A DNA stretch of 64,000 nucleotides from Calonectria ilicicola (lineage: Eukaryota; Ascomycota; Sordariomycetes; Hypocreales; Nectriaceae). The stretch spans positions 5,787,878-5,851,877 of the forward strand of contig CP085830.1 in assembly GCA_020809705.1 (NCBI GenBank), given 5' to 3'. The notes under the pieces are model-generated. The model saw only the letters and a program-made list of their open reading frames with translations, had not been told where the DNA came from and searched no databases. Both the position numbers and the translations under genes were made by a program. Shown in pieces: positions 29,431 through 42,906 of this stretch; position 1 is the stretch's first letter, and each line of letters opens with the position of its first letter.

Positions 29431-32400
29431 AGTAGATTAGCTCTAGTTGAAGTAAGAGTTAACAATCAACCTATTCAAGCCCTTATTAATACAGGCTGTA
29501 ATGCTTTTGCCCTTGTAAGTAAAGATCTAGCCAACCAGCTAGCCCTTCCGTATGTTGAGAAGAAGCCATAACAGCTCAGTGGCTTTACCAAGTCTAAGGA
29601 AAGGACTTATACCTCCGGGGTTGTGGCATTGACCCTTGAGGTAGGAGATTATAAGCAGAGGCTGTATGCCTATACTGTAAAAGGCCTAGAAGAGGATTTA
29701 TTCTTAGGTAAGCCTTGGTTAAAGGCAAATGAGGTTATTTATGATATAGCAAAGGAGTGCATCACCCATGGGGTAGCTGGAATCAAGCTGCGGCTTGCTG
29801 GCGAAGAAGAAACCCTAGGGGTCCGTTAGATATAGGCAGCTTGTTGTGTTATAGCTGCGACCTTTGCAGCTGAATGTCGCCGCTTGCGTAGGACACGTGG
29901 TCTAATAGTATTATTAGTGCGATCTATTAGCTTAAAAGATATTAAAGAAGCCCTTTAATGGAAGGTTGAGGAAGACCCAAAGGAACAGGTTCCGGCTGCA
30001 TTGCTTGATGAATTTGGAGAACTATTCTCAGCAATGGAGGCAGCTAAACTACCACCACACCGACTAAGCATTAATTATAAGGTTAATCTATAGTAAGATA
30101 AGTTCGGGGATGAACTATCGCTCCCTTGGGGACCTTTATACAATATGTCTAGGGAGGAATTGCTAGTCCTCAGGAAGACTCTTAGGGATCTATTGGATAA
30201 GGGATTTATCTAAGCTAGTAGCTCGGCTGCTGGCGCCCCGGTATTGTTTATTAGGAAGCCTGGAGGAGGACTACGCTTTTATTGCAACTACCATGCGCTT
30301 AATGCTATTACATGGCAGGATCGGTATCCTCTTCCCCTGATCACAGAGACACTACGGAACCTATCCAAGGCTAAGTGGTTTACTAAGCTGGATGTGGTTG
30401 CCGCCTTCCATAAGGTCCGAATGGCTAAAGGGCATGAGGCTAAGACTGCCTTCCGGACCCGGTTTAGGCTGTATGAGTGGCTGGTATGCCCATTCGGCCT
30501 AAGCGGCGCACCTGCTACATTCCAGAGGTATATGAACAAGGTGTTGCAAGACTTTCTAGATGACTTTGCTACAGCCTATTTGGATGATATATTGATCTAT
30601 TCCAGCGGCTCAAAGAAGGATCATCTAGCAAAGGTACGGAAGGTACTCCGTGCCTTGGCCGCTGCTGGACTACATCTAGATCCAAAGAAGTGCAAGTTTG
30701 CAATCCAAGAGGTAAAATACCTAGGATTTATTGTGCAGGCTGGGAAAGGAGTATCCTATGACCTAGAGAAGCAGCGAGCAATTCGCGAATGGAAAGCACC
30801 CCAGACGGTGAAAGGTGTGCAGAGTTTTCTAGGCTTTGCAAATTACTATCGGATCTTTATACCGGACTTTGCAAAGATATCAGTCCCTCTGACGATGTTA
30901 ACTCGGAAAGAGGTTGCCTTTAAATGGGGACCTAGCGAGGAAGCAGCTTTCCAGGAACTCAAGCATAGGTTTTGCGAAGCTCCTATGTTACAACAGTGGG
31001 ATCCGGATAGGCCAACATTTCTTGAGGCTGATTGCTCAGGTAATGCATTAGGAGGAGTGCTAGCTCAAGAAGATAAGCAGGGCCGCCGTCGGCCAGTTGC
31101 CTTTCACTCACAACAGCTAAGCCCAGCAGAATACAACTACCCGATCCACGACAAGGAGATACTAGCGATCATACATTGCCTAGATGCTTGGAGAGCAGAA
31201 CTACACAGCTGTGGCCCATTTACTATTATTACAGATCATAAGAACCTAATATACTTTATAAAACATCAGTATCTTACAGAGCGACAGAGTCGTTGGGCAG
31301 GACAGCTATCGGAATATGATTTCCAGCTTAAGTATCGACCCAGCAGCAAGGCAGTAGCGCCAGATGCGCTAAGCCGCAGAGAGCAGGATATACCCAAGGG
31401 GGTCGAAGACCCTAGGAAGCAGGGCCATTACCTACAGTTGATCCCTCAACTAGCTATTCCACAGGATAGAGTGACTACACCGGAGCAAGTTATTCTTCAG
31501 GTAGCCCAGGTAGAGATACTACAGATGGTGGTTTTCTCTGATCATCCAGAGCTACAGGATTTATGGGATCAAGCTATTGCTATGGATGAGACTTACGCAA
31601 GTGTATATGCTACAGTATAGCAGCAGGAGCGAAGTCTGCCACCTAAGTTAGGTCTGAAGGTTCAGATCTCAGAATATACTTTAAATGCTAAAGGTCGATT
31701 GACCTTCCAAGACCGGTTATAGGTACCTGGTAGTGAGATTGATGCAGAGGTACTGTGTACTTATATTGTGCAGATGGAGCATGATGCTGCTACTGGAGGT
31801 CACCCAGGCCATGATAGCACAATAGCCTTAGTATCAAGGCGATTCTTTTGGCCAGGACTATCGCAGCTAGTTCGCCGGTTTGTTGCTAATTGTCAAGTCT
31901 GCGGAAGAAGTCATATCTGGCGGCAGTTAAAGAGAGGGCTATTAAAGCCTTTGCCGGTTCCAGAACAGCCACAGAGTAATCTAGCTATAGATTTCATAAC
32001 AGATCTTCCTCCAACAGGCAAGAATAAGTCTCAATATCTATGGGTGATAGTTAATCGACTTATGCAAGCTATTACACTCGAGGTTATGCCTACAATGGAA
32101 GCAGAAGCCTGTGCAGAATGGTTCCTTAGCTGCTATTATAGATCATATGGGATGCCCCAGTTTATTATTAGTAACTAAGGGAGCAATTGGACCAGTAGGT
32201 TCTGGCGAGCCTTCTGCAAGCTAGTTAGTATTATATAGCAGCTTAACACAGCATACTACCCGCAGACCAATGGGGGGCCAGAATGGATGAACTAGGAAAT
32301 CTAAGCATACCTGTGAGCATATGTTTGCTATTTGCAGAAGGATTAAGGTTATTATCTCCTAGCAGTGCAGTTAGCACTGAACAACTGTGAGAACTTGGCT

Positions 32401-33137
32401 ATAGGGATGAGTCCCTTCTTCTTAGAGCATGGGTACCATATAGAGCCCTTTAAGGTCCAGGAGATTGCTGTGGAGTTACCACTGAGTAGCAATGAGGCCC
32501 GGGCTAGGAACCTACTACAGAAGATTCAAGATACTACAGAATTTGCACAGGCTGCAGCAACTGCAACACAACAGCGCTATGAACAAACAACAAATAAGAA
32601 GCGGATGCTAGCGGAGAGGTTTAAGGTTAAAGATAAGGTCTAGGTTAATCTGACCAACTATAAGTCCCCTAGGCCTTACAAGAAGCTAGATTGGCTACAT
32701 TAGCAATACACTGTGATAAAGGTAATAGGTACATATATGGTAGAGATTGATATGCCTAGGGCAATATACCTACGATTCCACGTTGACCTTTTGAGAAGAG
32801 CATGGCAGGATCTCTTGCTAGGACAACAATAGGATGACTTCTAGCCCCTGCTAATTCAGGTAGATGGCGAAGATGAGTGGATAGTCGAAGAAATCCTATG
32901 TGCTAGGTGGAAGCAACAAGGATGAGGCAAGATCCAAGAAGCTCTTGTTCGATGGTATGGCTATGAAGAACCTACTTGGCAACCAGTAGAGTTCTTGATA
33001 GAGCTAGAAGCCCTAGATATATATAAAGCTACCTATAGGCCGATCATGGAATCAGATGGCCCGGTGAGCGAGTATACAGCACCGAAGCAACAAAGTCGCC
33101 GCTTGGAAGAGAGAGAGGGTAATGTCATAGGCTAAAG
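29431..33137 (+). pseudogene. Gypsy-B pol: protease, reverse transcriptase, RNase H, integrase, chromodomain
   Basis: The frame is one step from gag. The protease DTG motif reads NTG at 29488, a G-to-A loss of the catalytic Asp. The reverse transcriptase and RNase H form the longest open stretch (30244-31620), with KLDVVAAFHKVRM, YLDDILIYSS intact, SFLGFANYYR, and RNase H EADCSGNALGGVL. The integrase has the HHCC-like H..H..CQVC region (31768 on), IDFITDLPP and then IISN with a stop near 32176. A chromodomain lies near 32877-33060 (WIVEEILCARW, ALVRWYGYEEPTWQP), suggesting targeting to heterochromatin. Multiple TAG/TGA stops make it defective. Confidence 0.85.
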
Positions 33138-33334
33138 CCTGGCAGAGGATTACGGCTATGCCGTATCCACCTAGATTAAGCTTCATGACTATGTTGGTAG
33201 CGAGGGCACACCAAGGTATATATAATCAGAAGAACACGTTCTTCTGATTGTCTTCTTCTCCTTCCTCCTTAGCTTTAGATAGACTAATATAGAGCACCCT
33301 TTAGGTTGAATAAACCCAGGACCAGCCCTTCATA
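33123..33334 (+). repeat. Gypsy-B 3' LTR
   Basis: Same length as the 5' LTR. It keeps 12-base arms of the palindrome around 33224-33249. It is followed directly by the target duplication GTAGT. Confidence 0.9.
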
Positions 33335-36300
33335 GTAGTAGACAATAAAGATATCTAAGTGTTCTTGTAATATATTGGTTATCATTTACTAAAATGATGC
33401 CAATATATTTATAAATCCAAAAAGTATAACTAGATATTTAAATAATCTAAATTTAGTTTGAAAAGTGATTTTTTATTTATATCCTTCTTTAATGCAAATA
33501 AGATTATATACTTCTTTAAGATTTAATATAATAAAGATATTAGCTTTATAAAGGTGATCCTTTATTTTATTAATTAATAGTAGTAAAGTGTAATCTTTAA
33601 TAGTAATATCATTAAGCTATTAGTAGTCCACGATAAGATGTAGCTTTCTGTTTTTCTTAGGCATAAATATAATAGGGTAACTAGCTTTAGAGTTTAAAAT
33701 ATAAATATATCCCTTTTTAAGCATATCTTAGATATATTCCTTTAAGGTATCTAGCTTGATTTGGTTAAGATTATAAATAAAGTAAAATCGGGTGTTAGAT
33801 CTATCTTTAAGGATGATTTTATGATCCTATTAGCTAAACTTAGGTAATCTAGTGTCTAGTTCTTCTATAAAGAGCTTTTTATAGATTTAGTACTATAAGG
33901 GTATATTATATAGTCTATCTATTTCTACTTTAATCTTTATTTCTTTAAAGCTTTTATTAATTTATTAGAACTATGTTCTAAGGTAGATAATTATTTGTTA
34001 TTTTTACCTTTTTTAATTATTCTTATATTTATATTTTATTTCTTTAGGTAGTAAAGATTCTTTTTTATTTATATCTCCTACTTAATTAAAGCTAGAAGTT
34101 TAAGATCTTTTATTATAGTTTATAGAAATATCATTAGCTACATTATACTTCTTAGGTATTTGCACCTAGTTAATATATTAATAGATATTAGAGTTATATT
34201 AGTATAATTATAGGTACCTTAAAACTAGATTATATTATTTAATATTAATAATATTAAAGGTTATTCCTTAATTTTTTCTTTAATAAAGACTTTTAGATAA
34301 TTAATCTTTTTATCTATAATACTATTATTATAGCTAAAAAAGATTCCTTCTATATTAATAATTTTATATAGATTAACTTTTATTATCTATAGTAATTAAA
34401 ATTGGTTAACTACTTAAGAATTAATATAATTTTATTTGGCTCCACTATCTACTATAATATTATACTACTTCCCTTTAATTCTTACTTCTACTTCTAATCA
34501 TTATCAAAATTGCTCTTTAATTATAAAGTATAGAGCTTTTTTAAGAAGTTTTTTCAATAACTCCAGGGATTATTATCTTAGTTATTTCTATTACTCTTTT
34601 ATAAGAGGCTTTATTTATTTTTTAGTTTTATTTAGTATTAGGCTATTATTTTATTTATTATATAAATATTATATTTAAGGTTTTAATATTTATTCTAGGG
34701 TAGCTTATTGTAATTAAAGAACTTAGGCTTACTTGGTTTTAATATAGTAAATTAATAATAGAGGTTTCTTTTTATTACTTTATATTAATTAAAGTATCTC
34801 TTATAAGTATGGTGGATAATTATATTTTCTATCTTAATAGGGAAGTATATTATATATTATTTTTACTCTATATATTAAAGATAATTATAATTATAGTAGC
34901 TTATTTATAAGATATTTTTATATTTTTTATATATTATATTTAATCTAGGGTTATCCTCTTTATATTAAATAAATTAAGGATTATAATTTCCTAATTGTTA
35001 TTTACTTTATATAAATAGGAAGACTTTATCTCTATCTTACAAAGATTCCCTAACTTATTAGGCCATTCTTTTAATACTAGTTGTCTATTTTCTATTTCTA
35101 TTTTCATTATAAGTGCAAATATCCTACCATATTAATATTTTATTAGTATATATATCTAGGATAGATGTAGGGATTTCTATCTTCTTAGCTTGTTCCAACT
35201 ATTTGTAGGGAAGGTAGGACTAGCCTTTTTATTAGATTAATTATACTTTTTAGATAGCTTTATTAATTTCTTATTATGAAATGAGTTTTATCTTATATAA
35301 TTTATGGTTTTCTATATATTGCTTAATTATGATAGTTAGTTTATGTTTCTTAATAATAGCAAGAATAACTTTTTCTATAATATCCTTTTTTCTTCTAGGA
35401 CTAAGATCTATTAAGTTTTTATAGTATTAAATTATTTCTATCCTTCTAGTATAAGTTTAAACTAATTTCCTATTTTCAGAAAGTAATATTCAAAGGATTT
35501 ATATCCTTTCTTTCCATAATTAAAGTAGGTAATCTTACTTTTATCATACCCCTAGATAATACTAAGTTCTATTAGTCCTAAATAAATCCTATATATAATA
35601 CTTTATTATTTATTTTAGGTTTTTTCTTTATTTAGGATATATAAATTTTTATTATTTTAGGTGTATTTTTTATATTAATTAAATTATCTTTTATTAATCT
35701 TAATAGTACTTTTGATATACTTTAAGAGTTTCTCTAACTAATCTTCTTTATAAATTTTATTTTTAACTTTGCTCTTTAAGCCTTTATAATAAAGTTCTAT
35801 TAATATATTATTATTTTAAATTATTTATATTATAATTCTTTTAAACTTGACTAAATATTAATTATAAGATTTTATTTATTTAAGTTTATATAATTAATTT
35901 ATAATTTATTATTTTATATTAATTATATTAAAATTATTTTTAATAATAATTTCAAAATATTCCTAATCTCTAAAAATCTCTTAGATCTTTTTATTTTAAT
36001 TAATATTATCCTTATTTTCTAGATAGTCTTTTATAATAAGTTCAAACTATACTTCTATATTCCCTTAGAGAAGAGTTTTAGTATATAATACCTAGGCTTT
36101 AAGGGTTATAAATTATATTAGGAAGAAGTAAAAGTATTCCTTCATTCGGGTAAGGAAGGGGATTATATTGGCAGCCTTTTCTAGAAAAAGCTCTAAAATC
36201 GGGGATCTTAGAATTTTACCAATATCTTTACCCTTATTTTCTTTAATTATAATGATTTTAGCTTTTTCTACTTTAAATTATACTTATATATTTATAAGTT

Positions 36301-36432
36301 TCTTCTTGACCTACTATAGTTCTATAGTTAACTTAGTATTACTAGAAGGAGTAATAATAGTAAAATTCTTTCTGAATATTATTATTATTTAATTATTAAT
36401 ATAAATAATTAATTAAATAAAAGCTTTTAATA

Positions 36433-36831
36433 TATAATAATCTAATTAATTCTTAATTTAATAAATTAATTAGAATAAAGGATTTATTGTTAGTAGGATG
36501 ATTAAGTGTATTATAATAAATAAAGTAATAGAAATATTATATTAAGTAATAATTAATTGCAATTAAAATAATTAAGTTATATTAAAAGCTGATTAGTTCT
36601 ATTCCTTATAGTAGGATCTAATCTGTCTATATACTGCTATATCTAAGGTTCTATTATTACAATGGTCAAACAAAGTCGGTTTGATAATATTCACTACAAT
36701 TTTCGATAATATTAAATAAGGGCCGTTTGACTTTACTCTTATTGGTTGGTTATATAGGTCTAGGGTAGTCTTGTCATGATTGGTTGGGGTTCTGCCTGTG
36801 GTCACCGCTTTTAGGTGTCCGGGTCATAACA
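36433..36831 (-). repeat. Gypsy-A copy 1, 5' LTR
   Basis: Starts TATAATAATCTAATT (mutated) and ends GGGTCATAACA (unmutated). It has the same length as the left LTR; here the outer right end is the conserved one. Confidence 0.85.
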
Positions 36832-37143
36832 GTTTTGCTTAGATAGGCTGTCTAGCTCCTGGATTGTTTTTTGAAGAAGGAGGGATTTCCTATTTAGGAA
36901 GTTTTTCCTAGCTTCTAGAGGTCCTATGAAAGTTCCTAGGGTAGCCAGGCCTTCCTTTCTTAGGGTTGTTATAGCTGTTTTCTTGCTTTTCTAGTGGTTT
37001 AGCTTTAAAGAGGGATTTTTAAAGATCTTTTTAGCTGTTTCTAGGGCTTTCTCTACCTCTTCCTTACTAAGGATAAATATATCATCCAAATAGGCAACTA
37101 GAGTAGCTGAAGGAAGCTTTTCTAGAAGGAGCTTTAAGGTAGG

Positions 37144-37796
37144 TGTAACGGTCTGGTCAATTCCCAACTTAATAAACCAATCAGAATGAAGGGTTTATTG
37201 TTAGTAGGATGGTTAGGTATATTATAGTAAATAAAGTAATAGAAGTATTATATTAGGTAATAGTTAATTGTAATTGAGGTAATTAAGTTATATTAAAAGC
37301 TAGTTAGTATTAGTTATAAGGGTGGATTTTAAATACTTTTAAGCTTAATATATAATTATTAGATATTATAGTAATTATTTTAATAATTATAGTAGTAATT
37401 ATAATAATTATATTTTAATTATAATAGTAATTATATATATATAATAATTATAATCCTAGGTAAGTAGATCTATTCTTATTCTACTAAGTCTAATTACTTT
37501 TATTATAGTATAGATTATAATATAATATCCTTCCTTTATTAGTTCTTATTCTTAAGATTATATATATGATCTTAATGTTATTTCTTTTAAAATAGGTTAA
37601 CTTAAACTTATAACCATTTTTTCCTAATATTAATAATATATTTAATAAATCTACTTATTATTATATTTATCTTACTAAAAATATTATTTTATTTGGTTAT
37701 AATATTATATCTTATTCTTTTTATACTTCTAGAGGTTTTTACTGTTAAATAATAGCTTAGTTCTCTTATTATAAGAAGTACATATATTAAGGTTAT
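37144..37796 (-). mobile_element. Gypsy-A-related fragment: 3' LTR plus about 270 bases
   Basis: The LTR at 37144-37522 starts TGTAACGGTCTGG and has a different inner half from Gypsy-A (a related LTR subtype). The next bases form a polypurine tract on the minus strand. It enters the non-LTR element after GTAGG. It is cut off at 37796 by the next LTR of opposite direction. Confidence 0.65.
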
Positions 37797-38508
37797 TGTT
37801 ATGACCTATGTCATAACAAGGGCGGTCAGACTCGGCAGAATAAGGATAGACCCACCTACCCGGACCGTGATCATTATATACATATAATCACTACTGCAAT
37901 CAGGATATGATCATTATAATCACTACTATAATTACCAAAATGATTACTATAATACCTAGTGATCATATATTAAGCTTAAAAGTATATAGATAGATTAGAA
38001 TCCACCCTTATAGCTAATACTAACTAGCTTTTAATATAATTTAATTATCTTAATTATAATTAACTATTATCTAATATAATACTTTTATTACTCTATTTAT
38101 TATAATACACCTAACTACCTTATTAATAATAAACCCTTTATTTTAATTAATTTATTAAGTTAGGAATTAACTAAACTATTATATATTAAAAGCTCTTATT
38201 TAATTAATTACCTATATTAATAATTAAATAATAATAATATTTAAAAAGAATCTTATTACTATTACTTCTTTTAGTAATACTAAGTTAACTATAGAATTAT
38301 AGTAGGTTAAGAAGAAACTTACAGATGTACAAGTATAACTTAAAGTAGAAAAAGCTAGAACCACTATAGTTAAAGGAAATAAGGGTAAAGATATTAGTAA
38401 AATTCTAAGACCCCTGATCTTAGAGCCCTTTTTAGAAAAGGCTGCTAATATAATCCCCTTCCTTACCCAAATGAAGGGATACTTCTGCTTTTTCCCAATA
38501 TAACTTAT
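37797..38508 (+). mobile_element. Gypsy-A-related fragment: 5' LTR and start of gag
   Basis: The LTR at 37797-38183 begins TGTTATGACC and ends in ATTATA; it shares the subtype of the oppositely facing LTR at 37144-37522. The following DNA equals the gag start of other copies. It is interrupted at 38508 after CTTAT by another LTR. The minus-strand frame here is antisense to gag. Confidence 0.65.
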
Positions 38509-41500
38509 TGTTATGACCCATGACACGCCTGGGCGGTCAAACAAGGCAGAAACAATGCTCACCTACCCTATAGCCCCACACCAATCAATAAGGAAGCGCT
38601 CATAAGCAATTACTCATAGCATTAATGATCATAGGGTAATCACCACCTTAATTACTAATACATTAGATAGAACCAATATAGTGAGCGTTTATTAGATAAT
38701 AAGTATATAGATAGATTAGAATCTGCCCTTATAGCTAATACCACCTAGCTTTCAATATAATTTAATTACCTTAATTACAATTAACTATTACCTAATATAA
38801 TACTTCTATTACTTTATTTATTATAATACACCTAACCATTCTACTAATAATAAATCTTTTATTCTAATTAGTTTATTAAGTTAAGAATTAATTAAATTAT
38901 TATATATTAAAAGCTTTTATTTAATTAATTACTTATATTAATAATTAAATAATAATAATATCCAAAAAGAACTTCACTACCACTACTTCTTCTAGTAATA
39001 TTAAATTAATTATAGAATTATAATAGATTAAGAAGAAACTTATAGATATATAAGTATAATTTAAAATAGAAAAAGTCAGAATTATTATAATTAAAGGAAA
39101 TAAGGGTAAAGATATTAGCAAAATTCTAAGACCCTTAATCCTAGAGCCCTTTTAGGAAAAGCTGCCAATATAGTCCCCTTCCTTACCTAAATAAAGGGAT
39201 ACTTCCACTTTTTCCTAATATAACTTACAACCTCTAAAGCCTAGGTATTATATATTAAAACCCTCCTTTAAGGGGATATAGAAGTATAGTTTGAATTTAT
39301 TATAAAAGATTATTTAGAAAATAAAGATAATACTAATTAAAATAAAAAAATCTAAGAGATCTTTAAAGATTAAGAATATTTTAAAATTACTATTAAAAAT
39401 AATTTTAATATAATTAATATAAAATAATAAGCTATAAACTAATTATATAAATTTAAATAAATAAAATCCTATAACTAATATTCAATTAAATTTAAAAAAA
39501 TTATAGTATAAATAGCCTAAGATAATAATATATTAATAGAACTTTATTATAAAGGCCTAAAAAGTAAAGTTAAGAATAAAATCTATAAAGAAAACCGGTT
39601 AAAGAAACTCTTAAAGTATATTAAAAGTACTATTAAGATCAATAAAAAACAATTTAATAGATATAAAGAATATACCTAAGATAATAAAAATCTATATATC
39701 CTAAATAAAAAAAAACCTAAAATAAATAACAAAGCACCGTATATAGGATTTATTTAAAACCAATAGAACTTAATACTATCTAAAGATATAATAAAAGTAA
39801 GATTATTTACTTTAATTATAGAAAGAAAGGATATAAATCCTTTAAATACCACTCCTTAAAAATAAGAAATTAGTTTAAACCTATATTAAAAGAATAAAAA
39901 TAACTTAATATTATAAAAATTTAATAGACCTTAGTTCTAAAAGGAAAAGAGAATACTATAAGAAAGGTTATTTTTATTATTATTAAAAAATATAAACCAA
40001 TCACTATAGTTAAGCAATATATAAAAAATCATAAGTTATATAAGGTAAAACTTACTTTATAATAAAAAATTAATAAAACTATCCAAAAAGCATAATCAAT
40101 CTAATAAGAAGGCTAGTCCTACCTTCCTCACAAATAGTTAAAATAAGCTAAGAAGATAGAAATCCTTACATCCATCTTAGATATATATATATTAATAAAG
40201 TACCAATATAGTAGGATACCTGCACTTATAATAAAAATAAAAATAGGAAATAGATAACTAATATTAAAAAAATAGCCTAATAAATTAAGGAACTTTTATA
40301 AAATAAAGACAAAATCTTCCTACTTATATAAAGTAAATAATAACTAGGAAACTACAATTCTTAACCTATCTAATATAAGGAAGATAACCTTAGATTAAAT
40401 ATAATATATAAAAAATATAAAAACATCTTATAAATAAACTACTATAACTATAACTACCTTTAATATATAAAGTAAAAATAGTATATAATATATTTCTTTA
40501 TTAAAGTAAAAGATATAATTATCTACTATACTTATAAAAGATACTTCAACTAATATAAAGTAATAGAAAGAAACCCCTACTATTAGTTCATTATATTAAA
40601 ATTAAGTAAGCCTAAATTCTTTAATTATAATAAGTTACTTTAAAATAAATATTAAAACCTTAAATATAATATTTATATAATAGATAAAGTAATAGCCTAG
40701 TACTAAATAAAACCAAAAAACAAATAGAGCTCCCTATAAAAAAGCAATAAAAGCAATTAAAGTAATAATCCCCAGAATTATTAAAAGAACTCCCTAAAAA
40801 AGCTCTATACTCTATAACTAAAAAGCAATCCTAATAATAACTAAAAGTAAAAGTAAGAATTAAAAGAAAGTAATATAATACTATAGTGGATAGTAAAGCT
40901 AAATAAAATTATATTAATTCTTAAATAATTAACCAATTTTAGCTACTATAAATAATAAAAGTTAATCTATATAAAATTATTAATATAAAAGAAATCCCTT
41001 TTAATTATAATAATAATATTATAAATAAAAAGATTAATTACCTAAAAGTCTTTATTAAAAGAAAAAACCAAGGAATAACCTTTAATATTATTAATATTAA
41101 ATAGCACAATCTAGTTTTAAAGTACCTATAATTATACTAATATAATCTTAATATCTACTAGTATATTAGCCAAGTATAAATACCTAAAGAGTATAATATA
41201 GCCAGTAATATTTCTATAAAATATAATAAAAAATCTTAAACTCCTAGCTCTAACTAAATAGAAGATATAAGTAAAAAAGAATCTTTACTACCCAAAAAAA
41301 TAAAATATAAATATAAAAATAATTAGAAAAAATAAAAATAATAAATAATTACCTACTTTAAAAAATAGTTTTAATAAATTAATAAAAGCCTTAAAGAAAT
41401 AAAAATAAAAGTAGAAATAGATAGACTATATAATGTACCTTTATAGTACCAAATTTACAAAAAGCTCTTCACAAAAGAACTAGACACTAGACTATTTGAG

Positions 41501-42507
41501 TTTAGCCAATAAGATTATAAAATCATTCTTAAAAATAGATCTAATACCTAATTTTACTCTATTTATAATCTTAATTAAATCAAGCTTAATATCTTAAAGG
41601 AATATATTTAAGATATACTTAAAAAAGGATATATTTATATTTTAAACTCTAAAGCTAGTTACCCTATTATATTTGTGCTTAAGAAAAACAAGAAGCTATA
41701 CCTTATTATAGATTACTAATAGCTTAATAATATTATTATTAAAGATTATACTTTATTATTATTAATTAATAAAATAAAAGATTATCTTTATAAAGTTAAT
41801 ATCTTTATTATACTAGATCTTAAAGAAGTATATAATCTTATTTATATTAAAGAAGAATATAAATAGAAAATTACTTTCCAAATAAAATTTAAATTATTTA
41901 AATATCTAATTATACCTTTCAAACTTATAAATATACCAATATTATTCTAATAAATAATAACCAATATATTATAAAAATACTTAAATATTTTTATTATTTA
42001 TTACTTAAATAATATCCTTATTTTCTTTAAAAATAAAAAAGAATATAAAGAATATATTTATAAGGTCTTAAAAGCTCTCTAAGATACCAAACTTCTAATT
42101 AAATTAAAAAAAGTAAGTTCTATATTTAAGAAGTAGAATTTCTAGGATATATTATTAGCTTTAATAAAATTTATATAGATCTAAAGAAAGTCACTATAGT
42201 AAAAGATTGGAAGGAATCTACTAATATAAAGAAAGTATAAGCCTTTCTTAGATTTATTAACTATTATTAAAGATTTATTAAAAGATTTAATAAAATTACC
42301 TTAAGTATAATAGAACTAATTAAAAAGGAATTACCTTTTAATAGGGAAATAAAGTACAATAATTATTTAAAGCTATAAAAAATACTATTTTAAAAGAACT
42401 TATTTTTATAATATTTAACCCTAATAAGCCTATAGAGCTAGAAACCGATGTATCAGACTTCACCCTAGAGGCCTAGATCGAATAACAAGATAAAAAAGAA
42501 AACCTAT

Positions 42508-42906
42508 TATAACGGTCTGGTTAATTCCCAACTTAATAAACCAATCAGAATAAAGGGTTTATTGTTAGCAGGATGATTAGGCGCGTTATAGTAGAATAGA
42601 GTAATAGAAGTATTACGTTAGGTAATAGTTAATTGTAATTAAGGTAACCAAGTTATATTGAAAGCTGATTGATTCCATTCCTTACAGTAGGACTTAATCT
42701 GTCTATATACTTTTCTATTTAAGATTCTATTATTACAATAATTAAATAGGGTCGGTTCGATAGTGTTTATTGCGATCTTTGGTAGAGTTAAATAGGGCTT
42801 ATTTAATTTTATTCTTATTAGTTGGTTTTATTGGTCTAGGGTAGTTTGATCTAATTGGTTTAGGTTCTGCCCCTATTTACTGCCTTTAGGTATTTAGGTT
42901 ATAATA
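42508..42906 (-). repeat. Gypsy-A copy 2, 3' LTR
   Basis: Starts TATAACGGTCTGG with a nearly unmutated outer end; its inner end reads AGGTTATAATA (mutated from GGGTCATAACA). Confidence 0.85.

Larger units (their letters stand above)
27966..33334 (+). mobile_element. Gypsy-B, chromodomain Ty3/Gypsy retrotransposon (chromovirus type)
   Basis: LTRs of 212 bases at 27966-28177 and 33123-33334 begin TGTCA and end CACA/CATA. The target duplication GTAGT is at 27961-27965 and 33335-33339. Removing the element restores the sequence seen uninterrupted at 45900-45930 in Gypsy-A copy 2. A polypurine tract (GGAAGAGAGAGAGGG) precedes the 3' LTR. Domain order is gag with one zinc knuckle, aspartic protease, reverse transcriptase, RNase H, integrase, chromodomain. 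Composition is far less AT-rich than the host element, so it is younger. Stops are mostly TAG at former CAG or TGG codons. Confidence 0.9.
24563..36831 (-). mobile_element. Gypsy-A copy 1, full-length Ty3/Gypsy LTR retrotransposon, heavily RIP-mutated
   Basis: Two 399-base LTRs (24563-24961 and 36433-36831) are flanked by the 5-bp target duplication GTTTT (24558-24562 and 36832-36836). Next to the left LTR the internal DNA reads, on the coding strand, as a polypurine tract, so the 3' LTR is on the left and the coding strand is minus. An integrase-like ITIDFITDLP can be read near 26650 and the reverse-transcriptase motif YLDN (YLDD mutated) near 27950. Gag and pol are destroyed by stops. After subtraction of the inserted Gypsy-B element its length is about 6.9 kb, equal to copy 2. 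It sits inside the non-LTR element. Confidence 0.85.
23160..37143 (-). mobile_element. non-LTR retrotransposon, copy 1, split by Gypsy-A copy 1
   Basis: The element reads right to left. Its 3' end (23160) touches the telomeric repeat. Parts are 23160-24562 and 36832-37143; the gap is a Gypsy insertion. At about 37078-37100 the reverse-transcriptase motif VAYLDDIFIL is seen. Near 24404-24075 and 23618-23418 are pieces of the C-terminal region (PTRRGGLGIPIHQDIAKGLY; then KADFSILKGFNYYYYNLQ between them, and MELEIAKSYKKLQEVIGKI at the end). The ADFSI..LQI pattern resembles a restriction-like endonuclease (PD-(D/E)XK type), as in telomere-associated fungal MoTeR/CRE-like elements; this is a tentative assignment. 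Several in-frame stops show RIP. The upstream part beyond 37143 is missing because another LTR element adjoins. Confidence 0.65.

Noticed and set aside
34436..38562. Open frames at 34436-34678, 36168-36392 and 38224-38562 as genes
   Set aside because: They lie in RIP-mutated Gypsy-A DNA on the strand opposite to gag/pol; C-to-T/G-to-A change removes stops by chance on that strand, and the same frame recurs in several copies.
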